Below are positions 6,303-15,435 of a DNA stretch of 34,941 nt, piece by piece. A model generated the notes under the pieces. The model searched no databases and was not told where the DNA came from. It was given only the letters and a program-made list of their open reading frames with translations. A program made the translations under genes and the position numbers. Each line of letters starts with the position of its first letter. The first letter of the stretch is position 1. The stretch is from UBA1738 sp045580145 (GTDB lineage: Bacteria; Bacillota; Clostridia; UBA1381). The DNA lies in NCBI GenBank assembly GCA_045580145.1, contig JAZNNI010000041.1, forward strand, positions 1 through 34,941, read 5' to 3'.

Positions 6303-8166
6303 TTTGCACGTCCTCCTTCACAAATCCTATTGATACACCAAAGGCAAGTATCATAAAGAACATCGCCATCATTCTATAGTTATAGAAAGTATAGTCAAAC
6401 ATACTTTGAAGCAAAAATCCCAATACTCCGCTTCCTATTGCCAAAGCAAGCAGAGAATTAAGGCTATTTTTAGCATTTTTTATATATATTGTTGACATTT
6501 TCTTTATAAACACAATCATCGTAACGACAAATATTGAAAGTGCCGCAACTCCGCCCTCTACCAAAAGCTGCAGGAATGTGTTATGTGAGTGTGGTGCAAC
6601 AATGGCATTGTAAGAATAAAGTGGATAAACACTTCTGAACGCTCCCTCACCCATTCCTATTCCGCCAACCCAGAAGTCCTTTAGCATTTCAAATGTTCCA
6701 AGCCATATAAAGACTCTGTATGATGTCGATGAATCCTCAAGATTTCCCACACTCATAAGTCTGTCAACCATTGTATCGGGTATTACAAATGGTAAAATCA
6801 CAAGTGCTATCGGCAAAAGTCCCCAGAGTTTACCATTATAAAATGTCACAAACACTACCGCCGCAAGCATTAGCCCAAGCCAGCATCCGCGTGACTGCGT
6901 AAATATCATACAAAGCAGACTTACCCCCAATGTTCCTGCGAAAAACAGCTGCTCAAGACTCCACCTTTTTGCCTTAATCATAAAGACAGCGGCAAGCGGT
7001 ATTAAAAGAAGCAAGTATTCACCAAGAACGTTTGGGTTTTCCATTGTTGAATATGCACGCATAGTCGCTTCTTCAAACATTTCCTCATCTATCCACGCAT
7101 TTGTCGTATTCCAGCCGAAAATGTACTGGAGAACCCCGTAAAGACTTACTAAACATCCTGCTATTACGAAAATCTTTAGCACAGAATAGAGCTGTTCTTT
7201 TGTTTCCACGGTATTTATAATTACAAAATAAAATCCCACAAAAATCAGATACATTCCCCATACCATCAGACTTCTTGCAGGGGCAAAGGAAAATATGCAG
7301 GAAGCAAGCATAAATACAAGGAAAAATCCAAGTCCTACGCCTACACCTTCAAGCTTCCACTTAAAATCTTTATTGCTTACAGACTTTATTACCAGTGCGA
7401 AAAATGTCAAGGCACACATAGCCGCCAAAACCATCGTCGGAGCAAAAGGTGCTATAAAAGCTGCGAAAATCACTCCGGACAAAGGGCAAGACAGTACAAG
7501 GCATAGACCTACAAATGCAGCCGGAATCAAAAACGCAAGCAGAATTGACCAAAGCGATATTGCCCCCATCACAGCACCACATACAACTGCTATAACCAGT
7601 GCTATCAGTTTTTCATTTTCTCTCTCGTCATAAAATTCCCAAGAAATATTTGAAAATCCAATGGTTTTCAAACAAAACTCAACAACCTTGCTCTTCTCAA
7701 AAAATGCAGTGATGTTATAGCTTAATAAGGTAAATATAATTCCAATAACCGCTAAAACGGCAGTCAAAGCAGAAAATTGCATTGAAATAAGCTCTCTTAC
7801 AATAAGCATTGAAAGAATCATACATCCCAAAAATCTGGTATTAAGCGACAAAATATTATTGAAAAAACATTTTGAAAGTCTGATAATTATACTGTCACTT
7901 ATCGTTTTTGAAATCCATCTGCCGTATTTTTTGTTAATTATATCAAATATAGAAAACGGTAGGTATATTACTTTATGAAGTATACTTTTCCCCGATATGC
8001 CACAAAAAGTTTCTTTACGAAGCCCCGACATAATAACGCTATCTTTCCACCAACGCGAAAAAGCTCCATAAATTCTCATAAAAATCCTGTATGCCGCACT
8101 TTTTTTAAATGCTGCCAAAAGCGCACAAAAAGCATTTGACATAACAGATATAATTAAGCTGTTCAT
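6289..8166 (-). CDS. O-antigen ligase/polymerase family membrane protein (Wzy/WaaL-type)
   Basis: A 625-residue polytopic protein with many hydrophobic helices in its middle and C-terminal parts. The Wzy_C region has the characteristic IVAPHSHNTFLQLLVEGG loop late in the sequence, and MIFTQSRGCWLGLMLA before it, both usual in O-antigen ligase/polymerase families. Members polymerise or transfer undecaprenyl-linked glycans outside the membrane. The first 170 residues form an unusual extra N-terminal part, with a moderately basic soluble stretch followed by helices, so the protein is longer than the usual 400-450. It overlaps murJ by 4 nt (ATGA) and the next GT4 gene by 14 nt. In a monoderm it more likely polymerises a secondary wall polymer than an O-antigen. 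Confidence 0.85.
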   Translation of the reverse strand: MNSLIISVMSNAFCALLAAFKKSAAYRIFMRIYGAFSRWWKDSVIMSGLRKETFCGISGKSILHKVIYLPFSIFDIINKKYGRWISKTISDSIIIRLSKCFFNNILSLNTRFLGCMILSMLIVRELISMQFSALTAVLAVIGIIFTLLSYNITAFFEKSKVVEFCLKTIGFSNISWEFYDERENEKLIALVIAVVCGAVMGAISLWSILLAFLIPAAFVGLCLVLSCPLSGVIFAAFIAPFAPTMVLAAMCALTFFALVIKSVSNKDFKWKLEGVGVGLGFFLVFMLASCIFSFAPARSLMVWGMYLIFVGFYFVIINTVETKEQLYSVLKIFVIAGCLVSLYGVLQYIFGWNTTNAWIDEEMFEEATMRAYSTMENPNVLGEYLLLLIPLAAVFMIKAKRWSLEQLFFAGTLGVSLLCMIFTQSRGCWLGLMLAAVVFVTFYNGKLWGLLPIALVILPFVIPDTMVDRLMSVGNLEDSSTSYRVFIWLGTFEMLKDFWVGGIGMGEGAFRSVYPLYSYNAIVAPHSHNTFLQLLVEGGVAALSIFVVTMIVFIKKMSTIYIKNAKNSLNSLLALAIGSGVLGFLLQSMFDYTFYNYRMMAMFFMILAFGVSIGFVKEDVQSEDN

Positions 8167-9701
8167 TTCCTACCTCCTTTTAAAAGGCTGACTACTATAT
8201 CAACTTTAAGTACAATGCACAACAAGGCATAAATAGTCGCACCCGATAGTGCACTTATTCCGCCAATTACTATTCCCCCATAAAATCCAAGCTCGAACTG
8301 AGTTTTTAAGAGAGAGTAGATTATATACATAACAAGTCCCATCAAGATGCTTGAAACAATAATTTTACACAAATTTACAACATCTGTCCTTGTAAATAGT
8401 GTTTTATAATACTTTCGCATAAATATATAGTTTAATATCGCATTCACACTTGAGCCGCATGCAGTTGCCAAGGCAAGTCCAGAAATTCCGATACGTCCCG
8501 CCAAGGTATATGCAACGGCAATATTAGCCGCCATCGAAATCAGAGCGGTAATCATTGGTGTTTTTGAATTTTGCATAGAAAAGAATGATTTTGACAAAAT
8601 TTCATTATATGCCATTCCAATCATACCTGTTGCATAGAAAGATAATGCCGTACCTGTACGGATTGTGTCAGACAAAAGAAAATCTCCGTGCTGATAAAGT
8701 ACCGCAATTACAGGCTTTGCAAGTATAATAAACATCGCCATAACAGGCAAAATTATTAAGGTAATTGCCTTTAAAGACACAACAAGCATATTCTTTGCTT
8801 CATTTTCTTCCCCTGAAACATTTGCTCTTGACATCTTCGGGAACATCAGATTAGTTACAACGAAAGAAAATACACCTGTTATAACCAAATATAGCCTGTT
8901 TGCATATTCAAGCGAAGAAACACCTTTATATATACCTGATGCAAGGCGTGTATTTACTATTGTATAAAGCGGCTGTACCCAAGTGCTTATCAGCATCGGA
9001 AGGGCAAGCTTCATTGCACTTATTATATATTTGTCCTTAAAATTCAGCTTCGGTCGAAATTTGAATTTGAAGCGCACAAGCGAGGGAATCTGTATAATTA
9101 CCTGAAGTCCCCACGCTGCAAGCATCGTAACAGAAAGTCCGTACACGCCGAACCTTTTACCAAACAGCACAAAATACACAATTACTGCAAGGTTAGATAC
9201 AAGACTCATAATTGCTGGAATGTTATATTCTCCAAAGGATTGAAGAATACCCACAAAAGAAAACGCAAGCCCTGTAAAAATAATCATTGGGAACATTATG
9301 CTCGAAAGCTGCATAGCAAGATTATGTGTTTTTGCATCAAAATCAGGCGCCATAAAGGATATCAGGCTATCCGAGAAAACTATTCCCAAAATTGCTATAA
9401 CTCCTGAAATCAAAAGCACCATACCGATAAATCTATTAGCAAAATTAAATGCTTCTTCCTTTGACTCCTTCTTTATAGCCGAATTGAAGACAGGAATAAA
9501 TGCCGCAGATATTACTCCGCCGATAACTATATCAAAGAGCATTGTAGGGAGTCTCGTGGCCGTCATATATGCGTCCGCTTCCATCCCCGTTCCGAAAAAT
9601 GCGGCAATTAACATATCTCTTAAAAGTCCCAATGCTTTTGCAAGAAATGTTGCACTTGCCATAAAACCAGCTGTTTTGAGAATTTTTTTAGAGCTGTCCA
9701 T
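8163..9701 (-). CDS. murJ: Lipid II flippase MurJ family protein
   Basis: A 512-residue integral membrane protein of the MurJ/MviN branch of the MOP exporters. It opens with ATFLAKALGLLRDMLIAAFFGTG, given here as ATFLAKALGLLRD then AAFFGTG, which is diagnostic. The MATRLPTML segment, repeated helices and a 14-helix-like plan follow. MurJ flips undecaprenyl-linked peptidoglycan precursor. Because it sits among polysaccharide genes it may instead, or also, flip the lipid-linked wall polymer, as Wzx does. I chose the ATG at 9701, 8 nt after GGAGGA; it overlaps the csaB stop by one base. The next gene starts within its stop codon. Confidence 0.92.
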   Translation of the reverse strand: MDSSKKILKTAGFMASATFLAKALGLLRDMLIAAFFGTGMEADAYMTATRLPTMLFDIVIGGVISAAFIPVFNSAIKKESKEEAFNFANRFIGMVLLISGVIAILGIVFSDSLISFMAPDFDAKTHNLAMQLSSIMFPMIIFTGLAFSFVGILQSFGEYNIPAIMSLVSNLAVIVYFVLFGKRFGVYGLSVTMLAAWGLQVIIQIPSLVRFKFKFRPKLNFKDKYIISAMKLALPMLISTWVQPLYTIVNTRLASGIYKGVSSLEYANRLYLVITGVFSFVVTNLMFPKMSRANVSGEENEAKNMLVVSLKAITLIILPVMAMFIILAKPVIAVLYQHGDFLLSDTIRTGTALSFYATGMIGMAYNEILSKSFFSMQNSKTPMITALISMAANIAVAYTLAGRIGISGLALATACGSSVNAILNYIFMRKYYKTLFTRTDVVNLCKIIVSSILMGLVMYIIYSLLKTQFELGFYGGIVIGGISALSGATIYALLCIVLKVDIVVSLLKGGRK

Positions 9702-10795
9702 CAAAATTCTCCTCCGTCTAAGAGTTTTTTCATCAGTTCGCCGTTTTCACGTGCTTTTCCGCGTAGTATCCGCATATTGAACTTAAGGTGTGATTTTATT
9801 GAATCATAGTCGGTACAGATATCATCAAGAATAGAACACATTTTTTCAAAAGTCATATCCTCAACCGTAACAAATTTGTCTTCCCCCATATATTCCATAA
9901 CTCCGTTCACCTTCGGATCATACACAATTCCCATAACAGGTACAAGACAGCTTGCAGAATATATGAGAGTATGAAGACGCATACCAACGCATATATCCAT
10001 CTCCTGCATCAAGGATAGAAGTGAAGAAACCTTATAATTCGCACCAATTACAACACCTCTGTTTTTCATTTTGTTTTTTATACTGGATGCGATAGAATAA
10101 TCTGTCTTTGCCTGCATAGGTACGAATACCGGAAACATTCCATACCTGTCACAAGCATAGTCACAAAAATCTGCCATTATTTTTTCAAAATCCTGAGGAT
10201 TATTTTTCCACTTCCTTACCGACACGCAAAGAAGCGGCTTATCATTATCAATTCCGTAAGTCGCAAGTATGTCTTTACCTGAAAAATCCGCCTCTAACAA
10301 AAATGCAGGGTCGGCAGTAAGTCGTATAACAGGTTTATTTACGCCTATATGCTCAAGCTCTTTTAGTGAATTTTCATCACGAAGCGTAATCAAATCTACC
10401 TCATTTAAAATATTCTTTGTCTTTTCGATATTTTTAAAAGAGTTTAAAGGTCCGATACCATTTGCATAAAGCATTACCTTTCTCTTAAAAATCTTTGCAA
10501 ATTTTATTATTGACAGGTAATAAAGCAAGGATTTTGTACTTGTTGTATCCTGTATTAATGTACCACCGCCCGAAATAAGCAGGTCACAGGTCGCTATTTT
10601 CGCAGCAACCATTATCAGATTGTATCTATTTACTGCGTTAACACCATACAATTTTTTTGTCTGCTCAGGCGAATTAGAAAGAACTGTTATTTGCGCCTTT
10701 TCGTCAGCAGTCTTAATATCCTGCACAATAGACTGAAGTAGTGCATCATCGCCGCTGTTATTAAACCCGTAATATCCGGAAATAACTATTTTCAT
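9701..10795 (-). CDS. csaB: Polysaccharide pyruvyl transferase CsaB
   Basis: A 364-residue protein of the polysaccharide pyruvyl transferase family. It opens with MKIVISGYYGFNNSGDDALL, the CsaB signature. It also has LLISGGGTLIQD, SVRKWKNNPQ and the late GMRLHTLIYSASC histidine motif. CsaB adds a pyruvate ketal to the secondary cell-wall polymer, the ligand of SLH domains, from phosphoenolpyruvate. The SLH-domain wall hydrolase encoded at about 14.3-15.4 kb fits as a client. The ATG at 10795 matches the family start; the GGGGAAAGGG ribosome site is at a slightly long 12 nt. A TTG within that site is the alternative. Confidence 0.94.
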   Translation of the reverse strand: MKIVISGYYGFNNSGDDALLQSIVQDIKTADEKAQITVLSNSPEQTKKLYGVNAVNRYNLIMVAAKIATCDLLISGGGTLIQDTTSTKSLLYYLSIIKFAKIFKRKVMLYANGIGPLNSFKNIEKTKNILNEVDLITLRDENSLKELEHIGVNKPVIRLTADPAFLLEADFSGKDILATYGIDNDKPLLCVSVRKWKNNPQDFEKIMADFCDYACDRYGMFPVFVPMQAKTDYSIASSIKNKMKNRGVVIGANYKVSSLLSLMQEMDICVGMRLHTLIYSASCLVPVMGIVYDPKVNGVMEYMGEDKFVTVEDMTFEKMCSILDDICTDYDSIKSHLKFNMRILRGKARENGELMKKLLDGGEF

Positions 10796-10825
10796 ATCTG
10801 TAATCAACCCTTTCCCCAAGAAAGT

Positions 10826-11935
10826 TTACATAACTTCTTTGTAGACTTTTTCCGCATCATCTGCCATACGTTTTACAGAGTAATGTGAAAGAACAGTTTG
10901 TCTTGCAAATTCACCCAGTTTTTTCTGCTCATCGTCCCACAGTCCGAAGAAATATCCTATATCCTGAGCAATCAAATCAGTAGTTGCCTCCTGACAGCCT
11001 CGGCAGCAGAAATTGGTATAAAGTCCTTCATCAAGCTTAGTTTCATCAAAAAGTCCGATATATCCCATTGTTCCTGCAATAATCGCAGGCTTTCCGCATG
11101 ACATTGCCTCAAGCGCCGCCCTTGACACGCCCACAAAAAGCTTTGCAGGAGATATTACTTTATTCACATCAGTTCTTGCACCTGTCATAATAATAGCATT
11201 CTTGCCAATAGCTTCATTAACTTCGTCTGCCAATTTTTTTACATTTTCAAAATCATCACCGTCTCCGACGATTATACATTTTAAGTTCTCAACAATGCTC
11301 GAAAGTCTTTTTACAGATTCAATGAGCATATAAGCAATATGGTCACAGCTCGCGTCAAGCCTACTTACATATACAACCGCGTTATCAGTATCTTCTAAAG
11401 CAAACTCCCGCATAGCATCAGTTTTTTCTACATCCGGCGAGAATTTTTTATCATCAATTCCGTTAACTGTAATAGTTATATCCTCTTCCTTTATACCATA
11501 ATTATCCATTAAATATTTTTTTATATCGTCACTTACTGCAAGTGTTTTATCGCCCCAGTCAGTTATATATTTAAGTCCGTATTTAGTAGAAAAGGTGCCA
11601 TGCGCCGTTGTCACGAACGGAAAATGCATTTTCCTTTTAATTCTTCCCAAAATGAATGAAGGAATCCTTGCATGAGAATGAACAACATCAATTTTTTCGT
11701 CTGTGATAATCTTTTTAAGCAAAGAAAATGCCTTAGCTACATTCTGCGGCTTCTTATTCTGGAGTGGAACCAAGCAGTGTTTTATACCATTTTTCTCCAG
11801 TTCTTCTACATATGCGCCGCCATTTGAAGTAATTACTATTTTATGTCCTCTTCTTTTTAATTCTTTTGCAAGCTCGACAACGTGAGTCTCTGCACCGCCT
11901 ATATCAAGCTGCATTAACGACATTAATATATTCAT
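10826..11935 (-). CDS. GT4 family glycosyltransferase
   Basis: A 369-residue GT-B glycosyltransferase. Visible features are MSLMQLDIGGAETHVVELA, where the glycine-glycine-alanine-glutamate loop binds the donor, DVVHSHARIPSFILG, VYVSRLDASCDH and the E-x7-E donor block SRAALEAMSCGKPAIIAG. It is the promoter-proximal gene of the polysaccharide operon, followed 30 nt later by csaB. AAGGAGTGTGAGAAG precedes the ATG. Sugar specificity is unknown. It differs clearly from the second GT4 at about 5.2-6.3 kb, so the two probably add different residues. Confidence 0.88.
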   Translation of the reverse strand: MNILMSLMQLDIGGAETHVVELAKELKRRGHKIVITSNGGAYVEELEKNGIKHCLVPLQNKKPQNVAKAFSLLKKIITDEKIDVVHSHARIPSFILGRIKRKMHFPFVTTAHGTFSTKYGLKYITDWGDKTLAVSDDIKKYLMDNYGIKEEDITITVNGIDDKKFSPDVEKTDAMREFALEDTDNAVVYVSRLDASCDHIAYMLIESVKRLSSIVENLKCIIVGDGDDFENVKKLADEVNEAIGKNAIIMTGARTDVNKVISPAKLFVGVSRAALEAMSCGKPAIIAGTMGYIGLFDETKLDEGLYTNFCCRGCQEATTDLIAQDIGYFFGLWDDEQKKLGEFARQTVLSHYSVKRMADDAEKVYKEVM

Positions 11936-11957
11936 CTTCTCACACTCCTTATCTTCT

Positions 11958-11986
11958 ATTATACTTCAATAAGCAAAAAAGAGCAA
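11958..11986 (-). promoter_or_regulatory. Promoter of the envelope-polysaccharide operon
   Basis: Minus-strand TTGCTC, 17 nt, TATAAT, about 23 nt before the first GT4 start codon. The -35 half lies inside the downstream flank of the dtd terminator. Confidence 0.65.
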
Positions 11987-12009
11987 GGAAAATTATTACA
12001 TTATTCCTT
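11975..12009 (-). terminator. Terminator of dtd (end of the rnf-to-dtd run)
   Basis: Minus-strand hairpin AAGGAA / TTCCTT with an AT-rich loop, then GCTCTTTTTT. The dtd stop codon lies in the hairpin. Confidence 0.6.
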
Positions 12010-12444
12010 ACTGTCTATAATAAGTGTTACAGGACCGTCATTTTCCAATGTCACAAGCATATCCGCACCGAACTCACCTGTTTCCACTTTTCCTAAACTA
12101 CCTTTTATATACTCTGTGAATTTATTATACATTTCTTCTGCGAAATCCGGCTTTCCTGCTAACGTAAAATTCGGACGTCTTCCCTTTTTACAGTCGCCGT
12201 AAAGGGTGAACTGACTGACAATCAGCATTTCCCCGCCTACATCCTCCAAAGAAAGATTCATTTTATCATTTTCGTCAGTAAAAATGCGAAGTCCTGCTAT
12301 TTTATCAGCAAGCCACTTCATATCCTTTTCGCTGTCATCATCGCATACTCCCAAAAGGACTAAAAGCCCTTTCCCGATTTTTCCTATTACCTTTCCGTCC
12401 ACCTCAACCTGTGCAGACCTTACCCTTTGCACTACACTTCTCAC
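12001..12444 (-). CDS. dtd: D-aminoacyl-tRNA deacylase
   Basis: A 147-residue DTD protein of normal family length. It hydrolyses D-amino acids from mischarged tRNAs in the cytoplasm. Two family active-site motifs are intact: SQFTLYGDCKKGRRPNF (about residues 75-91) and the C-terminal NDGPVTLIIDS, which carries the Gly-Pro chirality filter. I start it at the GTG at 12444, 6 nt after GGGAGGA; this GTG overlaps the stop of the ABC-F gene (ATGTGA), so it is translationally coupled. It is the last gene before a terminator. Confidence 0.96.
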   Translation of the reverse strand: MRSVVQRVRSAQVEVDGKVIGKIGKGLLVLLGVCDDDSEKDMKWLADKIAGLRIFTDENDKMNLSLEDVGGEMLIVSQFTLYGDCKKGRRPNFTLAGKPDFAEEMYNKFTEYIKGSLGKVETGEFGADMLVTLENDGPVTLIIDSKE

Positions 12445-14309
12445 ATCAATTCCTCCCAAGCAGAGTATAATTCTGAAAGCTCAGTATTTTTCTCATCAAT
12501 CTCTTTTGAAAGTTCATTTGCCCTCTCAAAATCCGAGCCCGAGTCCATCAATTCTTCATTTAAAACCTGAATTTTCTCCTCAAGCTCCGCAATACGTTCT
12601 TCAGTTTTTTTCAGCTTCGTTTCTCTTTTCCTTTTTTCAGAAGCAAGCCTTTTTTGTTCGTTATAATCAAGATTTTTCGGTTTTTCGTCCTTTTTTTCCT
12701 CATCAGCTTCACTGCGTTTTTCAAGAAAATAGTCATAATCACCATTATAGCTTATAAGTTTTCTATTTTCAAAATTAACTATCCTTGTTGCAAGCCTGTT
12801 TATAAAATAACGGTCATGCGAAACCGCCAAAATTGTGCCGTCATAACCCAAAAGGGCATTTTCAAGTGCCTCGCGTGACTCAATGTCAAGATGGTTTGTA
12901 GGCTCGTCCAGAATAAGAAAATTTACAGGCTTTAACATAAGCTTTACAAGCTGAACCCTAGCTCTTTCACCACCCGAAAGCTTATTTATTTCACGATAGA
13001 CGTCCTCGCCACGAAATAAGAATGTTGCAAGGGCATTTCTTATTTGTGTTTCCGTCATTTTGGGATACGTGTCCCAAAGCTCGTCAATTATGGTTTTATC
13101 TGTATCAAGACTCTCCTGAATCTGATCATAATAACCCGTCTTTATATTCGCACCAATAGTTATCTCACCACTATCTGCCTTTTCCAGCCCGCATATAAGC
13201 TTTAAAAGAGTTGTTTTTCCGCATCCGTTACTACCTAAAAGAAATACACTCTCATTCTTCATTATGTCAAGGTCGGCATTACTTAAAAGCATTTCGTCAT
13301 ATGACATATTGACATTTCTGCATCTTAAAACCTCGTTTCCGCCTCCCCCAAGTGCGCGAAAAGAAAAACTCATTTCTTTAAGTGTTTCTTGTGGCTTTAT
13401 AAGGGTTTCTGTCAGCCTGTCCACAACCTTTTGCTTACTTTCTGCTGTCTTTATATTCTTTTCCCTGTTCCATCGTCTTTGTTGCTCTATTATTCCCTCA
13501 AGGCGTTCTATTTCACGGCTTGTATTTTCAAAGTTACGCTTTTCAGTCAATCTTTCAATCTCACGTTGCTTCATAAAGGCAGAGTAATTTCCATTCCCTG
13601 AATATAGCTTTCCATTTTCTAAAGATATGGTTTTGGTTGTCACTCTATCTAAAAAATATCTGTCATGAGAAATTACTACAAAAGCGCCCTTATAATTTTT
13701 TAAAAAGTCCTCAAGCCACTCAACCGATGATATATCAAGATGGTTTGTAGGCTCGTCCAAAAACATAAGGTTACAGTCTGAAAGCAGAATCTTGGCAAGC
13801 GAAACACGTGTCTTTTGACCACCAGACAGGCTGTCAACTCTTTTTGAAAGCTCAATTTCCGAAAAACCGAGACCTATAAGGCAGGAACGGATTATCCCTT
13901 TATAATGGTATCCGTTAAGTTCGGAAAAACGTTCCTGAAGCCTCTGCTGGCGAATTATTAGTTCCTCTGCATCTGATGGGTTATTTTCAATCTCCCATCT
14001 TATCATATCGAGTTCGTTTTCTACTTCCTCAACCTCAGAAAAGACTGTTTTTACCTCATCAAAAACAGTCTTTTCTGAACCTGTGCAGGCATATTGCTCC
14101 AAATATCCGATTTTGAGCATTTTATTACGGAACAATTCTCCGCCGTCGTAACTCATATTTCCCATCAATATTTTTATAAGAGTTGATTTACCGGCGCCGT
14201 TAATTCCTATAAAACCTATTTTATCTTTGTCATCAATAGAAAAAGACACATCGGAGAACAAAACCTCGTCTCCGAATGACTTTCTCAATTTACTTACATT
14301 TATCAGCAT
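12441..14309 (-). CDS. ABC-F family ATPase (ribosome-associated)
   Basis: A 622-residue soluble protein with two ABC domains and no membrane helices. Domain 1 has Walker A GINGAGKST (35-43), signature LSGGQKTR and LMFLDEPTNHLD. Domain 2 has GSNGCGKTT, LSGGERAR and FLILDEPTNHLD. A charged linker of about 80 residues lies between them, with a C-terminal Lys/Glu-rich coiled coil (about 540-622). This is the ABC-F plan; members act on the ribosome as translation factors or in antibiotic protection. Linker and C-terminal coil are compatible with YfmR/Uup-like types, but I cannot fix the subgroup. It starts 13 nt after the SLH gene, with GGAGTAAGTA as ribosome site. Confidence 0.93.
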   Translation of the reverse strand: MLINVSKLRKSFGDEVLFSDVSFSIDDKDKIGFIGINGAGKSTLIKILMGNMSYDGGELFRNKMLKIGYLEQYACTGSEKTVFDEVKTVFSEVEEVENELDMIRWEIENNPSDAEELIIRQQRLQERFSELNGYHYKGIIRSCLIGLGFSEIELSKRVDSLSGGQKTRVSLAKILLSDCNLMFLDEPTNHLDISSVEWLEDFLKNYKGAFVVISHDRYFLDRVTTKTISLENGKLYSGNGNYSAFMKQREIERLTEKRNFENTSREIERLEGIIEQQRRWNREKNIKTAESKQKVVDRLTETLIKPQETLKEMSFSFRALGGGGNEVLRCRNVNMSYDEMLLSNADLDIMKNESVFLLGSNGCGKTTLLKLICGLEKADSGEITIGANIKTGYYDQIQESLDTDKTIIDELWDTYPKMTETQIRNALATFLFRGEDVYREINKLSGGERARVQLVKLMLKPVNFLILDEPTNHLDIESREALENALLGYDGTILAVSHDRYFINRLATRIVNFENRKLISYNGDYDYFLEKRSEADEEKKDEKPKNLDYNEQKRLASEKRKRETKLKKTEERIAELEEKIQVLNEELMDSGSDFERANELSKEIDEKNTELSELYSAWEELM

Positions 14310-14322
14310 TACTTACTCCACG

Positions 14323-15432
14323 CTATTTCATCTTTTCTATAAAATTATGCAAAATACTATATCCGTAATAAAGGTCAGGGCACCACTTCCCGCCAAGTTC
14401 CTCCAATGTTTTTACCGTCCCCGCCCACGCAATAGACTTAACATTGTAGTATCTTCCGTGTGGCTCACCTGTTGGCTCAAGACCAATGTATGCCGATATA
14501 TGATTGAAGTGTCCTCTCACACCGTCATCAGGAGTTTCAAAGGTTTCGTGGTCTTCTGCCAAATCACCTGTCGCAGTTTTTGTTTTTATTCCTGCCCAGT
14601 TATTTTGCTCCGGCATAACTGCCCCGCCATATTTTCCAAAACCTGTTTCCTTTGCCGCCTGTGCATAGAGAATGTCAGGACGGATACCTGTTATTTCTCC
14701 GTATTTCCAGTAAATATCAGCAATATCTATAAAAATGTCGGCTCCGCCTGATTTTTTCGCCCATTCCTTTGCTTCCTCTAACGTCACTTCAGGCTCCCCT
14801 ACAAGCTGTGTCTCAGATGGACGCACACCAAGCTCAAGTGTTACAAGGCCCTCTTTAGAGCCTAAAACACGATACATAAGCGAGCAAGCCTCAGCTCTTG
14901 TCAAAAGATCAGATGGACGCAGCTTTTGCTCATATCCAGAATAATATCCCCTTTCAACTGCGATAGCAAGAAGCTTCTTATAGTCAGAATCAACCTCTTT
15001 ATAGTCATCAAATTCAAGCTCTAATATCAAAGGATTTCTTATATTCCCCTCTTTAAGTCCTGAAGACAGCACCAAAGAAGCAACAAACTCTTCTCTTGTC
15101 ACTTTCTCAGTCGGGGCAAATTCCTTATTCTTTTTCTTCATATATTTTGAAAATGCCTGTATATACTGGTATGACCACCTGTCTTCCTCAATATCAGAAA
15201 ACTCCATTTCCTCTGCTGATTCAAGAGAAAAGGCATCAACCATAATTTTTGCCATCTGCTCACGCGTCAGGTTATCACCAAGCGCCAGATCGCCGTTTTC
15301 CATTCCCGATAATATTTCATTTTCAACACAGTATTCCACTGCTGTTTTTGCCCACTCAAATTCAGCAAACGAAACTGATTGCATCATTGTCAAGGACAAA
15401 AAAGCAGCAAAAAATTTTGTACTTTTCTTCAT
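14323..15432 (-). CDS. SLH-domain protein with C-terminal glucosaminidase domain
   Basis: A 369-residue secreted protein. A signal peptide (1-23, cut near VSFA-EFEW) is followed by three SLH repeats (about 24-80, 82-140, 145-195) marked by TREQMAKIM, TREEFVASL and TRAEACSLM. After a linker comes a GH73/LytD-like glucosaminidase domain from about 230, with PDILYAQAAKETGFGKYGG carrying the likely catalytic Glu262. SLH domains bind pyruvylated secondary wall polymer, so this is probably an anchored peptidoglycan hydrolase. Its start lies 3 nt after the rnfB stop, with AAGAGG in the rnfB tail, which implies cotranscription with the rnf genes. csaB is in the next operon downstream. Confidence 0.9.
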   Translation of the reverse strand: MKKSTKFFAAFLSLTMMQSVSFAEFEWAKTAVEYCVENEILSGMENGDLALGDNLTREQMAKIMVDAFSLESAEEMEFSDIEEDRWSYQYIQAFSKYMKKKNKEFAPTEKVTREEFVASLVLSSGLKEGNIRNPLILELEFDDYKEVDSDYKKLLAIAVERGYYSGYEQKLRPSDLLTRAEACSLMYRVLGSKEGLVTLELGVRPSETQLVGEPEVTLEEAKEWAKKSGGADIFIDIADIYWKYGEITGIRPDILYAQAAKETGFGKYGGAVMPEQNNWAGIKTKTATGDLAEDHETFETPDDGVRGHFNHISAYIGLEPTGEPHGRYYNVKSIAWAGTVKTLEELGGKWCPDLYYGYSILHNFIEKMK

Positions 15433-15435
15433 ATT

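Noticed and set aside
12284..12757. Plus-strand frame across the dtd/ABC-F junction
   Set aside because: Spans two genuine minus-strand genes out of frame; Ser/Phe-rich shadow composition.
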